64,000 nucleotides of DNA, from positions 186,001 through 250,000 of the forward strand of contig JAJTZB010000002.1 of the NCBI GenBank assembly GCA_032906765.1, given 5' to 3'. The DNA is from Nitrososphaerales archaeon. Its GTDB lineage: Archaea; Thermoproteota; Nitrososphaeria; Nitrososphaerales; Gagatemarchaeaceae. Shown here in pieces: positions 48,196-55,737 of the stretch; the stretch's first letter is position 1; each line of letters opens with the position of its first letter. The notes under the pieces were generated by a model that saw only the letters and a program-made list of their open reading frames with translations, was not told the origin of the DNA and made no database searches. Made by a program: the position numbers and the translations under genes.

Positions 48196-49178
48196 CTGAC
48201 ATGAGAGAGCTCACCTACCTTGAGGCCCTCAATGAAGCCCTCTCGAGCGCGATGGAGAGGAGCAACGACGTCTTTCTGCTCGGTGAAGACATAGGGGCGT
48301 ACGGTGGCGCCTTCGGGGTGACCAAGGGTCTGCTGCAGGAATTCGGAGCAGACAGGGTCATCGACACGCCCATCTCCGAGGCTGCAATCGTGGGGGCCGC
48401 TCTCGGCGCCTCCCTCCTTGGGATGAAGCCAGTGGCGGAGATAATGTACATGGATTTCTTGCCGATATCGATGGACCAACTCGTGACACACGCCGCGAAG
48501 CTCTACTACATGTCCGGAGGGCAGCTGAAGGCCGGGTTAGTGCTCAGGACACAGTACAGCCTCGGCAGGGCACACGGCGCCCAGCACTCCGAGTTCCTCC
48601 CTGCATGGTTCCTGCAGGCGCCTGGCCTAAAGGTCGTTGCTCCGTCCACTCCGCACGACGCCAAGGGCCTGCTCAACGCCTCGCTGAAGGAGAAGGGGCC
48701 AGTCCTGTTCGTCGAGTGTGCGATGCTCTACAAGAGCAAGGGAGACGTTCCTGAGGGCTACTACGAGGTCCCGCTAGGCAAGGCCGACGTGAAGAGGCAA
48801 GGAGGCGACATGACGATCGTCGCCATCTCTAGGATGGTCCCCGAGGCTCTGGCCGCTGCTGAGAGGCTTGCCGAAAAGGGAATAGACGCCGAGGTCATCG
48901 ACCCTAGGACAATCCAGCCCCTTGATAGAAAGACGATCATCGACTCGGTCAGCAAGACCGGAAGGCTGCTGATAGCCTCGGACGACATGAAGACGGGCGG
49001 CGTTGGGGCAGAGATAGCAGCCACCGTCTTCGAGGAAGCCTTCGACCGCCTGAAGGCGCCTCTCTCAAGAGTATGCTCGCCAGACCTGCCCATACCTTTC
49101 GCGTCGCCACTCGAGAAGGAGTACATGCCCAGCTCTGAGAAGGTGGAGAAGGCTGCGCTCGAGCTCGCAAAGTGGTGA
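48192..49178 (+). CDS. TPP-dependent dehydrogenase E1 beta subunit
   Basis: 328 residues from GTG 48192 (ATG 48201 also possible). LTYLEALNEALSSAMERSND then FLLGEDIGAYGGAFGVTKGL, DTPISEAAIVGAALG and PVAEIMYMDFL are E1-beta signatures. It binds the pyrimidine of TPP and pairs with alpha as an alpha2beta2 heterotetramer. Together with the two dehydrogenases upstream the cluster resembles an acetoin/2,3-butanediol utilisation locus, but a pyruvate or branched-chain oxoacid role is equally possible. Confidence 0.9.
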   Translation: MTDMRELTYLEALNEALSSAMERSNDVFLLGEDIGAYGGAFGVTKGLLQEFGADRVIDTPISEAAIVGAALGASLLGMKPVAEIMYMDFLPISMDQLVTHAAKLYYMSGGQLKAGLVLRTQYSLGRAHGAQHSEFLPAWFLQAPGLKVVAPSTPHDAKGLLNASLKEKGPVLFVECAMLYKSKGDVPEGYYEVPLGKADVKRQGGDMTIVAISRMVPEALAAAERLAEKGIDAEVIDPRTIQPLDRKTIIDSVSKTGRLLIASDDMKTGGVGAEIAATVFEEAFDRLKAPLSRVCSPDLPIPFASPLEKEYMPSSEKVEKAALELAKW

Positions 49179-49333
49179 GCTACTTCGGCAGGCCTGAGAC
49201 GTCCCCGCAGTCAAGCAGGGCACCACGCTGTTGCACCTGAACCTGCAGGATTGGACTTCGATCATTTCTGCCCCGCAGGCGTAGCAGAATTCGACGACCA
49301 CCCGGGCTCTCCAGCAGCCAACCGCTTGGAACG

Positions 49334-49343
49334 GTTTTAAACT
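49334..49343 (+). promoter_or_regulatory. TATA box of the zinc-ribbon gene
   Basis: gttttaaact, centred 28 bases before ATG 49366 (22 before GTG 49360). Confidence 0.45.
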
Positions 49344-49365
49344 GTGGCTGCTGTCCGCGGTGCAA

Positions 49366-49584
49366 ATGCCACCGCCGAGCGACATCGAGGTCGGGAAACC
49401 CAGGATAACTCGGAGGAGCCCTGTTCGCCCAACTTCGAAGCTTTGCCCGAAGTGCCTGAAGCCGCTCCAGAAGGGGAGCAAGCTCGGAGGTTGGCTGGTC
49501 CCTCAAGACTACTACTGCACCAGCTGCGGTTACAAGGGGACCGTCTACTTAGAGAAAGCCTCGCACAATGAGGGAGAGAGCTGA
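49366..49584 (+). CDS. small zinc-ribbon protein
   Basis: 72 residues. LCPKCLKPLQKG and YYCTSCGYKGTVY form one C-x2-C...C-x2-C ribbon. The N-terminal half is basic and probably binds RNA or DNA. The stop overlaps the CTG that seems to start the next gene (CTGA). Confidence 0.75.
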   Translation: MPPPSDIEVGKPRITRRSPVRPTSKLCPKCLKPLQKGSKLGGWLVPQDYYCTSCGYKGTVYLEKASHNEGES

Positions 49585-50618
49585 CGTCAGAAGCACAGGG
49601 TTGGCATCTCCGCCCCTACCAGATTCTCGCTGGCGCGTTCGCAGCAATCCTAGTCATCACGCTGGCCCTCTTCGCGCTGTCGTTCCCATTCGGGCTATAC
49701 ACGGTCTTCTACACGAACCTCTCGCAAACGTACACCGCTTCGACGCCAATCTCTGGGATCTACATCTTCCTGGGCCCACTCCTTCAGATTGTGCCCATGC
49801 CAGGGAGCATAGGAGCTTTCTTCGTAGCCATGAGCGCAATCTACGCTTCGATGTTCCTCCTCGCTGCGAGCCAGGGACGAGGTCTGGTCCGAGCGGTGAG
49901 GAGTGCTTTCACAGACGGATTCGGCGCGCTCTTCTCGAACACGCTCCTAGCAACCGTGGCTGCCTTGGGGTTCCTTGCCTTCACCATTCTTGTCATAGAC
50001 ACACTTGAAACCGCAGGGGGCGTGCCTGTGGGAGGGCTGAGCGGCGACGCCATGAACCTCTTTCTCAGCCTGACAATCGCACCACTCCGAGAGGAGTTCG
50101 GTTTCAGAGTCCTCATCATCGGGCTGATAGCGGCGTTCGCCTCCATCGGAAAGCCGTGGAGGTCTGCCCTCAAGGCCATCTGGAGGCCGTCGGTGGCGTA
50201 CGAGGATGTGCAGAACAACACCGTGACGAAAGCGGCTCTTGGGTTCGCACTCGCCGCCAGCGCCTTGACCTTCGGACTGGTCCACGTAACCTCGAACTCA
50301 GGTTGGGAGATTGGAAAGCTCCCCGAGGCTGCCTACGCCGGGGTCGTGCTCGGGTACATCTACATCAGATACGGCTTCCACGCTGCTGTCTTGGTGCATT
50401 GGGGGATCGATTACCTTGGAAGCGTCTTCGCTTTCTTTGGCCAAGGCGCGTACGGAATCCCCTGGACGTCGGACACCGGCTACTTCCTTCAGCAGGTCGT
50501 GACAGTCGACATGATCGGTGTGCTTGGAGTGTCGAGCTTCCTCGTTGTGTCATACCTAGGGATACGCTGGGTCCTCAAACGAAGGGAGGAGGCAGCGTCT
50601 CTCAGGTTCGAAGTTTGA
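49581..50618 (+). CDS. CPBP-family intramembrane metalloprotease
   Basis: About 345 residues if started at CTG 49581. The GTG at 49791 would cut off the first hydrophobic segment (ILAGAFAAILVITLALFAL). Core motifs: PLREEFGFR (Glu pair at about 171-172, Arg 176), FGLVHV (His about 235) and LVHWGIDYL (His about 273), i.e. the EExxxR, FxxxH, HxxxN/D pattern of the CPBP/Rce1 group. It cleaves or processes membrane-bound proteins. The C-terminus is basic. Confidence 0.85.
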   Translation: MTSEAQGWHLRPYQILAGAFAAILVITLALFALSFPFGLYTVFYTNLSQTYTASTPISGIYIFLGPLLQIVPMPGSIGAFFVAMSAIYASMFLLAASQGRGLVRAVRSAFTDGFGALFSNTLLATVAALGFLAFTILVIDTLETAGGVPVGGLSGDAMNLFLSLTIAPLREEFGFRVLIIGLIAAFASIGKPWRSALKAIWRPSVAYEDVQNNTVTKAALGFALAASALTFGLVHVTSNSGWEIGKLPEAAYAGVVLGYIYIRYGFHAAVLVHWGIDYLGSVFAFFGQGAYGIPWTSDTGYFLQQVVTVDMIGVLGVSSFLVVSYLGIRWVLKRREEAASLRFEV

Positions 50619-50652
50619 TAAGGCTGGGCGAGAAGGCAATGGGGCGATACTC

Positions 50653-51183
50653 TTGACAGTCCTGGGGGCCTCAGTCCTTAAGGAAATGGTGGCCAAGTAC
50701 AAGGTGATCTTCCCATCTGTAGAAAGCGCCTTCGACGGCGACGGCTACGTCCTGACCGTGAGGGAGGACAGGACTCTGAACTACCTCGAGCATAGGAACA
50801 TGATTTCGAAGGAGATCGTCTTCACCCCGCCCGACTGCGTCGCCCACCTGACCTCCAAGAGCAAGTTCGGTAGGCTCGGCCTTTCTTTCCTCAACTCGGT
50901 AAAGGTCCACAGCGGCTTCGTCGGAAGGCTCGCACTCGAACTGGTCAACCTCAGCAACGAGAGGACGCCGATAACCATCAAGAAGGGCGAACCCCTAATC
51001 CACATCGAGTTTCTGAGGAGGGAGGGCACACCGTCTCCCTACAAGGGTAAGTACATGTTTCAATACATGGACGGCGCCGAGACGGACATGTACGTCAAGG
51101 TCCTCTCCGAACACTTCCCGAAGACGTTCCCTAGGTCGGACCTCGAAGCCATCAGCAAGGCGAGGCTGGTCGAGGAAACCTAA
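50653..51183 (+). CDS. dUTPase / dCTP deaminase-fold protein
   Basis: 176 residues from TTG 50653. SKSKFGRLGLSFLNSVKVHS then GFVGRLALELVNLS and KKGEPLIHIEFLRREG match the trimeric dUTPase fold: the nucleotide-binding S-K/R-S-x-x-x-R and the GxxGxLxLxLxN strand. It probably hydrolyses dUTP or deaminates dCTP; the general base Asp motif is less clear than usual. Could also be a regulatory member of the fold. Confidence 0.75.
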   Translation: MTVLGASVLKEMVAKYKVIFPSVESAFDGDGYVLTVREDRTLNYLEHRNMISKEIVFTPPDCVAHLTSKSKFGRLGLSFLNSVKVHSGFVGRLALELVNLSNERTPITIKKGEPLIHIEFLRREGTPSPYKGKYMFQYMDGAETDMYVKVLSEHFPKTFPRSDLEAISKARLVEET

Positions 51184-51230
51184 CCCTAGCGTGCTAGACT
51201 GACCTCGAAAGCAGGTTTGTCTTCGGGCTG

Positions 51231-52169
51231 TTAGATGCCGAGAGCCGACCTGAGACCCTTGTACCTGTTCCGGATGGTGACCTCTGTCACACCCGCGGCC
51301 TCGGCGACGTCCTTCTGCGTCTTGTCCTCCCCCTCAAGGGTGCACGCGACGTAGAGCGCGGCCGCAGCGAGACCCATCGGGTCCTTCCCCGCCGAGATCC
51401 TCGTCTCCTCAGCCCTCTTCAGAATCTCCAGCGCCCTCCTCTTCGTCTTCTCGGAGAGCCCAGCCTTTGAAGCGATTCTCGAGACGCACTTCGTGGGGTC
51501 TACCACCGGCATCTTGAGGTCCATCTCCTTCAGTAGGAGCCTGTAACACCTAGCGATGTCCTTCTTCTTGACGTTGCTCACCGCAGCCAGGTCCTTCAGA
51601 GTCCTGGGAGTCTGCGTATCCCTGCAGGCAGCGTAGAGCGACGCTGCGATTATCGCGGAAATTGACCTTCCCCTCACCAGCCCCCTCTCGAGGGCCTTCC
51701 TGTAGATGTAGGCCGCCTTCTCGACGACCGCGTCGGAGACCGAGAGCTTGTCAGAGAGCCTGTCGAGCTCGCTGAACGCCTGCCTCAGGTTCCTGTCGAC
51801 TGGCTCGTGCACCTGGCTCCTGCTGTCCCAGGTCCTCAGCCTCTCTACCGTGGCCTTCATTGACGCAGAGAGCGACTTGCCGGATGCGTCCTTGTTGACG
51901 CCCCCGATCACCGTCGCCAGGCCCATGTCGTGCATGGCTATGGAGGTCGGTATGCCGCCCCTGCTCCTGTCGTCCTTCTCTTCCTTGGAGAAGGCCCTCC
52001 ACTCGGGGCCGGTCTCTTCGATTTTCTCCTTGACTACGAATCCGCAGCTGCCGCAGAAGAGTTCGCCTCCGGCGCTGTCGACGACCATGGGGCCCTTGCC
52101 GCAGCGAGGGCACTTGTCCATGGCCTTCTGAAGCTTCATCAACCGAGTGTAATCTTTGTCTGAGAACAT
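51231..52169 (-). CDS. tfb: transcription initiation factor TFB
   Basis: 312 residues from ATG 52169. Zinc ribbon C20, C23, C39, C42 (KCPRCGKGPM, LFCGSCGFVV), B-finger region EWRAFSKEEKDDRSRGG, then two cyclin repeats (about 115-200 and 210-305). The HTH TQKDVAEAAGVTEVTIRNRY binds the BRE. It recruits RNA polymerase to TATA-bound TBP. A TATA-like gtaaatttaac lies 23 bases before ATG 52169, so the longer upstream frame is not used. Confidence 0.96.
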   Translation of the reverse strand: MFSDKDYTRLMKLQKAMDKCPRCGKGPMVVDSAGGELFCGSCGFVVKEKIEETGPEWRAFSKEEKDDRSRGGIPTSIAMHDMGLATVIGGVNKDASGKSLSASMKATVERLRTWDSRSQVHEPVDRNLRQAFSELDRLSDKLSVSDAVVEKAAYIYRKALERGLVRGRSISAIIAASLYAACRDTQTPRTLKDLAAVSNVKKKDIARCYRLLLKEMDLKMPVVDPTKCVSRIASKAGLSEKTKRRALEILKRAEETRISAGKDPMGLAAAALYVACTLEGEDKTQKDVAEAAGVTEVTIRNRYKGLRSALGI

Positions 52170-52186
52170 GCTCTCTACCAAAACGG

Positions 52187-52196
52187 TTAAATTTAC
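52187..52196 (-). promoter_or_regulatory. TATA box of tfb
   Basis: Minus strand gtaaatttaa centred 23 bases before the ATG at 52169. Confidence 0.5.
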
Positions 52197-52361
52197 AAAC
52201 AAGAGCCCGCAGACCACGTATTTATGCGTTGTGGACGATTCTGCTCGCTTTTGCAGTGAATTGCAAGACTTGCAGCTTTCTCCCCACACTTGCTTCATTA
52301 ATTCAATACGGACGACCAACCCAGTCGCTTGGAACGCCAGGATTGGACCCGGGGCGGATTC

Positions 52362-52562
52362 GTGAAACTGCTCCCCCTAGACCTGGGGTTCGCTCTGAAC
52401 GTCCTGGGCGCGGTGCTAATTATCGGCATTGCGATCCCTAGCCTGCACTTGGCTGCCGACGTGAATCAACCCAAGCTGAAGACGCTCACGATTCCTCTCT
52501 CAGGTTCCGCCGAGTGCAGGGCCTACGGCTTGTTCAGGGGTAGGGCGGACGCGCCAAAGTAG
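52362..52562 (+). CDS. small hydrophobic protein, doubtful
   Basis: 66 residues from GTG 52362 with one hydrophobic segment (LGFALNVLGAVLIIGIAIPS). The stop touches the region where the next gene seems to start. Coding is weakly supported: no family, no clear promoter. Confidence 0.25.
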   Translation: MKLLPLDLGFALNVLGAVLIIGIAIPSLHLAADVNQPKLKTLTIPLSGSAECRAYGLFRGRADAPK

Positions 52563-52572
52563 CCTCGACGAG

Positions 52573-52830
52573 CTGGTCCTGAACTCGATTGAGAGTGCTC
52601 TCTCGAAGGTCTTCGACAGGGACACGTTGAAGGCCGTAGACTTCTACGTGGATAGGCGGATGGCAGTCAGCAGTCCAAGTGAGTACGCAAGGTCGATGCA
52701 GAAGACCTTCGGAGACGGGGCAAGGGTCCTGATTGACGGCGTCATCGATGACATGTGCGCTGCGGCGGGGATTGAAAGAGGCGGCATCGCCTCCCTGGAG
52801 GACTGCGTCGTGAGCGCGAGGCGAAGCTGA
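52573..52830 (+). CDS. small helical domain protein (NitrOD5-like?)
   Basis: About 85 residues if started at CTG 52573; TTG 52627 is the only usual start but removes the first helix (ELVLNSIESALSKVFDRDTL). SEYARSMQKTFGDGARVLIDGVIDDM is the conserved-looking part, resembling the small helical output domain found in Thaumarchaeota (NitrOD5). Non-enzymatic; possible signalling or DNA-binding role. Another candidate for a CTG start. Confidence 0.5.
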   Translation: MVLNSIESALSKVFDRDTLKAVDFYVDRRMAVSSPSEYARSMQKTFGDGARVLIDGVIDDMCAAAGIERGGIASLEDCVVSARRS

Positions 52831-52886
52831 CCCCCTCCGCAACAGGCTGAAGCGCTATATCGTTCTCCTCTCAGCCCATTGGGACC

Positions 52887-53891
52887 GTGAAAGCAAACGG
52901 TGGCACTTTGGTCCAGCTCTTGAGACCTGTGCTCGATACCTACTCCGACAGCGCAGTCGCCCTAGTCGGCTGTCGCTCGCTCGGGATAGAGAGAGAATGC
53001 TGCGAATTCGACGTCGTCGTGGTCACGAAGGAAGTTCGACCAAGGAACACTCTAAGGATGGGGGACGCACGCCTGGACCTTTTCTTCCTTTCCGAGAAAG
53101 AGGCCCTGCAGCCAAGCGATCCGGAGATCGCGGTCTCCATGGCATTCGCCAAGATAGTCAGGGATAGCACTCTCCTTCTCTCCGCGGGCTGCTCTGCCGC
53201 GCAGGCTGTCCTGCCTGAGAACTCCCGGAGGGGCGCGCAGGCGCGTCTCGGTGCCTCACTGAAGGCGATGGGGAGGGCGGACGAGGCCCTCTCGAAGGGT
53301 GCCGCGGAGGACGCTGACTTCTGGCTCCTCTCAGCCGCTTACGAATTCGCGATCGCGTGGCTCTACGCTTTGGAGGTCAAGCCCGCCCCCAGCCACCTCC
53401 TCGCACAGTTGAAGGAGCATTCCAGAGGCTCGCCGAAGAAGTTCGAGGCTTTTTCGGCTGCGGCTGGTCTGGAGCGAGCCTCGCGGAAGGACTGCGAAGC
53501 CAGGCTCGAATCCATGGCTGTGCTCTACGACGTGCTCGACGCTCCCCAAGCCGACCCTGAAGCGTCCGCGCCTACGTCGACCAGGATCACGTTCCAGATT
53601 GTGAAGGAGAAGGCGGCCTTCCTCAACAACGCAATCCAGCACGCAGACTGCTATTCCTTCCTCGGCTATGAGGCCATGGAGATTCTGCCCGAAGTCCTCA
53701 GAAAGATGTTGGGGGCAGAGGGGAAGGAACCCGAACAGTCGCTCATAGTGAGCCTCTTGTCGAAGGGAGAAGGCAAGCCAATATCCGACGCGGTGATCAG
53801 CGGGTTGGGCCTAGTCCGGCAGGAGAAGGTCATCCAGTCGGGGCTCTCCGCTCTCCGCGCGCAGGTGTCCAGCTTGACTAGGACGGCCTGA
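52887..53891 (+). CDS. conserved-looking protein, possible nucleotidyltransferase/HEPN-like fusion
   Basis: 334 residues from GTG 52887; a TATA-like ctatat lies 30 bases upstream. VALVGCRSLGIERECCEFDV resembles the G-S/C-R-S-L...D-h-D-V core of minimal nucleotidyltransferases, but only one acidic residue is clear. Residues about 140-215 are helical and HEPN-like (FWLLSAAYEFAIAWLYALEV). The rest is helical. If correct, it would be a one-gene NTase-HEPN protein; by eye the match is weak. It is not in a two-gene toxin-antitoxin arrangement. Confidence 0.55.
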   Translation: MKANGGTLVQLLRPVLDTYSDSAVALVGCRSLGIERECCEFDVVVVTKEVRPRNTLRMGDARLDLFFLSEKEALQPSDPEIAVSMAFAKIVRDSTLLLSAGCSAAQAVLPENSRRGAQARLGASLKAMGRADEALSKGAAEDADFWLLSAAYEFAIAWLYALEVKPAPSHLLAQLKEHSRGSPKKFEAFSAAAGLERASRKDCEARLESMAVLYDVLDAPQADPEASAPTSTRITFQIVKEKAAFLNNAIQHADCYSFLGYEAMEILPEVLRKMLGAEGKEPEQSLIVSLLSKGEGKPISDAVISGLGLVRQEKVIQSGLSALRAQVSSLTRTA

Positions 53892-53946
53892 ACCTCCTCG
53901 CCTTCTCGCGGAAAAGGATTAGAGACCGCAGATTTCCTTCTGAGGG

Positions 53947-54429
53947 GTGAAGATCGAGCAGGTCGAACTCCTTGTCCCTGATGGTTTCCAATTAGTCCTC
54001 GGACAGAGCCACTTCATCAAGACGGTGGAAGACATCTACGAGACTCTTTCGACAGCCGTGCCTGGGATCAAGTTCGGCGTCGCCTTCTGCGAAGCCTCAG
54101 GGAAGGCCCTCGTCCGCTTCGACGGAACGGACCAGCGGTCCATCGACCTTGCGTGCGACTACGCATCGAGGGTCGCCGCCGGCCATTGCTTCGCTGTCGT
54201 GCTGAACGGTGCATTCCCGATCAACGTCCTCAACAGGATAAAGGCGGTCGAGGAGGTCGTTGGAATCTATTGTGCTACCTCAAACAACGTGGTAGTGGCG
54301 ATTGCCGAAACAGGAAGCGGGAGGGGCGTGCTCGGCGTCGTCGACGGGGCGAAATCTGCTGGTCTGGAGAAGGAAGCGGATAAGCGGGAGAGGCGCGAGT
54401 TCCTGCGCAAGATCGGGTACAAGAGGTGA
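53947..54429 (+). CDS. adenosine-specific kinase (PF04008 type)
   Basis: 160 residues from GTG 53947. LGQSHFIKTVEDIYETLSTA, then GIKFGVAFCEASGKALVRFD and the conserved GHCFAVVLNGAFPINVLNRI, YCATSNNVVVAI and RGVLGVVDG match the small adenosine-specific kinase family found in archaea. It converts adenosine to AMP. The full domain is present. Confidence 0.92.
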   Translation: MKIEQVELLVPDGFQLVLGQSHFIKTVEDIYETLSTAVPGIKFGVAFCEASGKALVRFDGTDQRSIDLACDYASRVAAGHCFAVVLNGAFPINVLNRIKAVEEVVGIYCATSNNVVVAIAETGSGRGVLGVVDGAKSAGLEKEADKRERREFLRKIGYKR

Positions 54430-54435
54430 CATCCT

Positions 54436-54466
54436 CCCACGACTAAAGCCTGTGGGCTTTCCCGCC
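54436..54466 (+). mobile_element. IS200/IS605-type terminal hairpin, solo
   Basis: cctcccacgactaaagcctg then tgggctttccc: a stem of CCCAC/GTGGG with the CTAAAG loop that is typical of the ends next to TnpB genes. No TnpA or TnpB gene lies nearby, and the following 100 bases are AT-rich, so this is probably the scar of a deleted element. Confidence 0.5.
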
Positions 54467-54603
54467 TAGTTTGGTAATTCCGCAGCTGCTGTTCGCCCTC
54501 TAAGATTTTCACAATGGTTCTAATAGTTTCAGGGTTCCCTGGGGGCAAATCATAAAATTCTTCGTGCACGTTTAATTATGACCGCGTGATACGGATTCTT
54601 GAG

Positions 54604-54804
54604 ATGAGCAGCAGGACATCGCAGAGGGCGGAGGACCGGCCTCAGGCAGCCTGCGGACTGTGCGGCCGGATGCTGAACCATGGCTACTACTTCGTCTGCC
54701 ATGTCTGCGGAGCAACGTACTGCTACGCGCACATGCCCGAGAAGTGCCAGCACAGGAGAGTCAGGTCCTTGGCTCCTGTTGGGCCCGTCTCCCCCAAAGC
54801 ATAA
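54604..54804 (+). CDS. small AN1-like zinc-finger protein
   Basis: 66 residues from ATG 54604 (GTG 54586 is the alternative). Cys/His pattern ACGLCGRMLNHGYYFVCHVCG and CYAHMPEKCQH: C-x2-C...C-x2-C...C-x2-H...C-x-H, as in the AN1-finger of the S2P fusion at 15.7 kb. A TATA-like gtttaatta precedes it by about 30 bases. Possibly binds proteins or RNA. Confidence 0.7.
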   Translation: MSSRTSQRAEDRPQAACGLCGRMLNHGYYFVCHVCGATYCYAHMPEKCQHRRVRSLAPVGPVSPKA

Positions 54805-54829
54805 ACCTGCCAAGCCGACGTTGTCAGCC

Positions 54830-55258
54830 GTGAAGATATACCTCTCAGTACCGATGATAGCTAACAGGACGCTCAGTAGGGCAAACATACTCGCCAAGGC
54901 AATACGAGACTCGGGGCACGAAGTTGCATCTCCGTGGGTCCTTGGCCCGGTGGAGAAAGACTCTGTTGCCGTGAACGTCTTCCAAAGGGACAGGCTGGGG
55001 GTGGAAAACAGCGACGCGACCCTCGCCGATGTCTCGCAGCCAAGCACGGGCGTTGGCATGGAGATAATGGCTGCGTACAAAGCTAGAAAGAGGATAATCC
55101 TCGTCGCCAAGAAGGGGAGCATTCTCTCCAGGATGCTGCTTCATATGGAAGGGAAGGAGCTGGTCGAGTTCGAGGACGACGAAGACCTCTACGAAAAGGT
55201 CTTGAAGCAGCTCAAGACAAGTCCGGGGATGGCTGGGAGGCCAGGTTCCAGTCAATGA
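54830..55258 (+). CDS. nucleoside 2-deoxyribosyltransferase / Rcl-like N-hydrolase
   Basis: 142 residues from GTG 54830. KIYLSVPMI and the acidic motif SDATLADVSQPSTGVGMEIM (catalytic Glu) are family hallmarks, as is SILSRMLLHM. It should break N-glycosidic bonds of (deoxy)nucleotides. ATG of RidA overlaps the stop, so both may act on damaged or unusual metabolites. TATA-like cataaacc about 27 bases upstream supports GTG. Confidence 0.82.
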   Translation: MKIYLSVPMIANRTLSRANILAKAIRDSGHEVASPWVLGPVEKDSVAVNVFQRDRLGVENSDATLADVSQPSTGVGMEIMAAYKARKRIILVAKKGSILSRMLLHMEGKELVEFEDDEDLYEKVLKQLKTSPGMAGRPGSSQ

Positions 55259-55632
55259 AGCGCGAGGTCAGGTCGGGGACCGCACCGCAGCCCATCGGTC
55301 CATACTCACAAGGCGTCGAGACACGAGAGATGGTCTTCTGCTCCGGCCAGATTGGCGCAGACCCGACGACTGGGAAGATCGAGGAGGGAATCGTTGGCCA
55401 GACGCGGAGGGCCCTGCTGAACCTGGGCGAGGTTCTGAAGGCAGCCGGACTAGGGATGGATGATGTTGTCAAGACATCGGTGTTCATGGTCGACCTCGCG
55501 CAATTCCCTCTCATGAACGAGGAGTACTCGAAGCACTTCAAACAACCCTACCCCGCAAGGACGACGGTCCAGGTCGCCGCCCTTCCCAAGGGGGCCCTGG
55601 TCGAGATAGACGCCTTCGCTAGGCGAAGGTAG
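55255..55632 (+). CDS. ridA: RidA/YjgF/YER057c family imine deaminase
   Basis: 125 residues. PQPIGPYSQGVETREMVFCS and YPARTTVQVAALPKGALVEI with the catalytic Arg (ARTTV) are the family motifs. It hydrolyses reactive enamine/imine by-products of PLP enzymes. Overlaps the Rcl-like gene by 4 bases. Confidence 0.94.
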   Translation: MKREVRSGTAPQPIGPYSQGVETREMVFCSGQIGADPTTGKIEEGIVGQTRRALLNLGEVLKAAGLGMDDVVKTSVFMVDLAQFPLMNEEYSKHFKQPYPARTTVQVAALPKGALVEIDAFARRR

Positions 55633-55635
55633 TCA

Positions 55636-55737
55636 TCAACGGGGAGACCACGACTTCCTGTACGGCCCGCGCCTCCTCCTTCTCGCCTTCTTCCTGCGGT
55701 CAGACTCCTTGAGGAGGCGGTCCTCTTGCCCTTTCAT
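55636..55737 (-). CDS. very small basic protein (33 aa) after the Mrp gene
   Basis: ATG 55737 overlaps the Mrp stop (ATGA). Reads MKGQEDRLLKESDRRKKARR with an Arg-rich tail. Might bind nucleic acid or be a translation-coupled micro-protein. It converges with ridA, 3 bases apart. Confidence 0.4.
   Translation of the reverse strand: MKGQEDRLLKESDRRKKARRRRRGPYRKSWSPR

Noticed and set aside
51231-52319. Longer TFB from ATG 52319
   Set aside because: It would include Cys/Ser-rich random sequence upstream of a clear TATA box; ATG 52169 fits the family.
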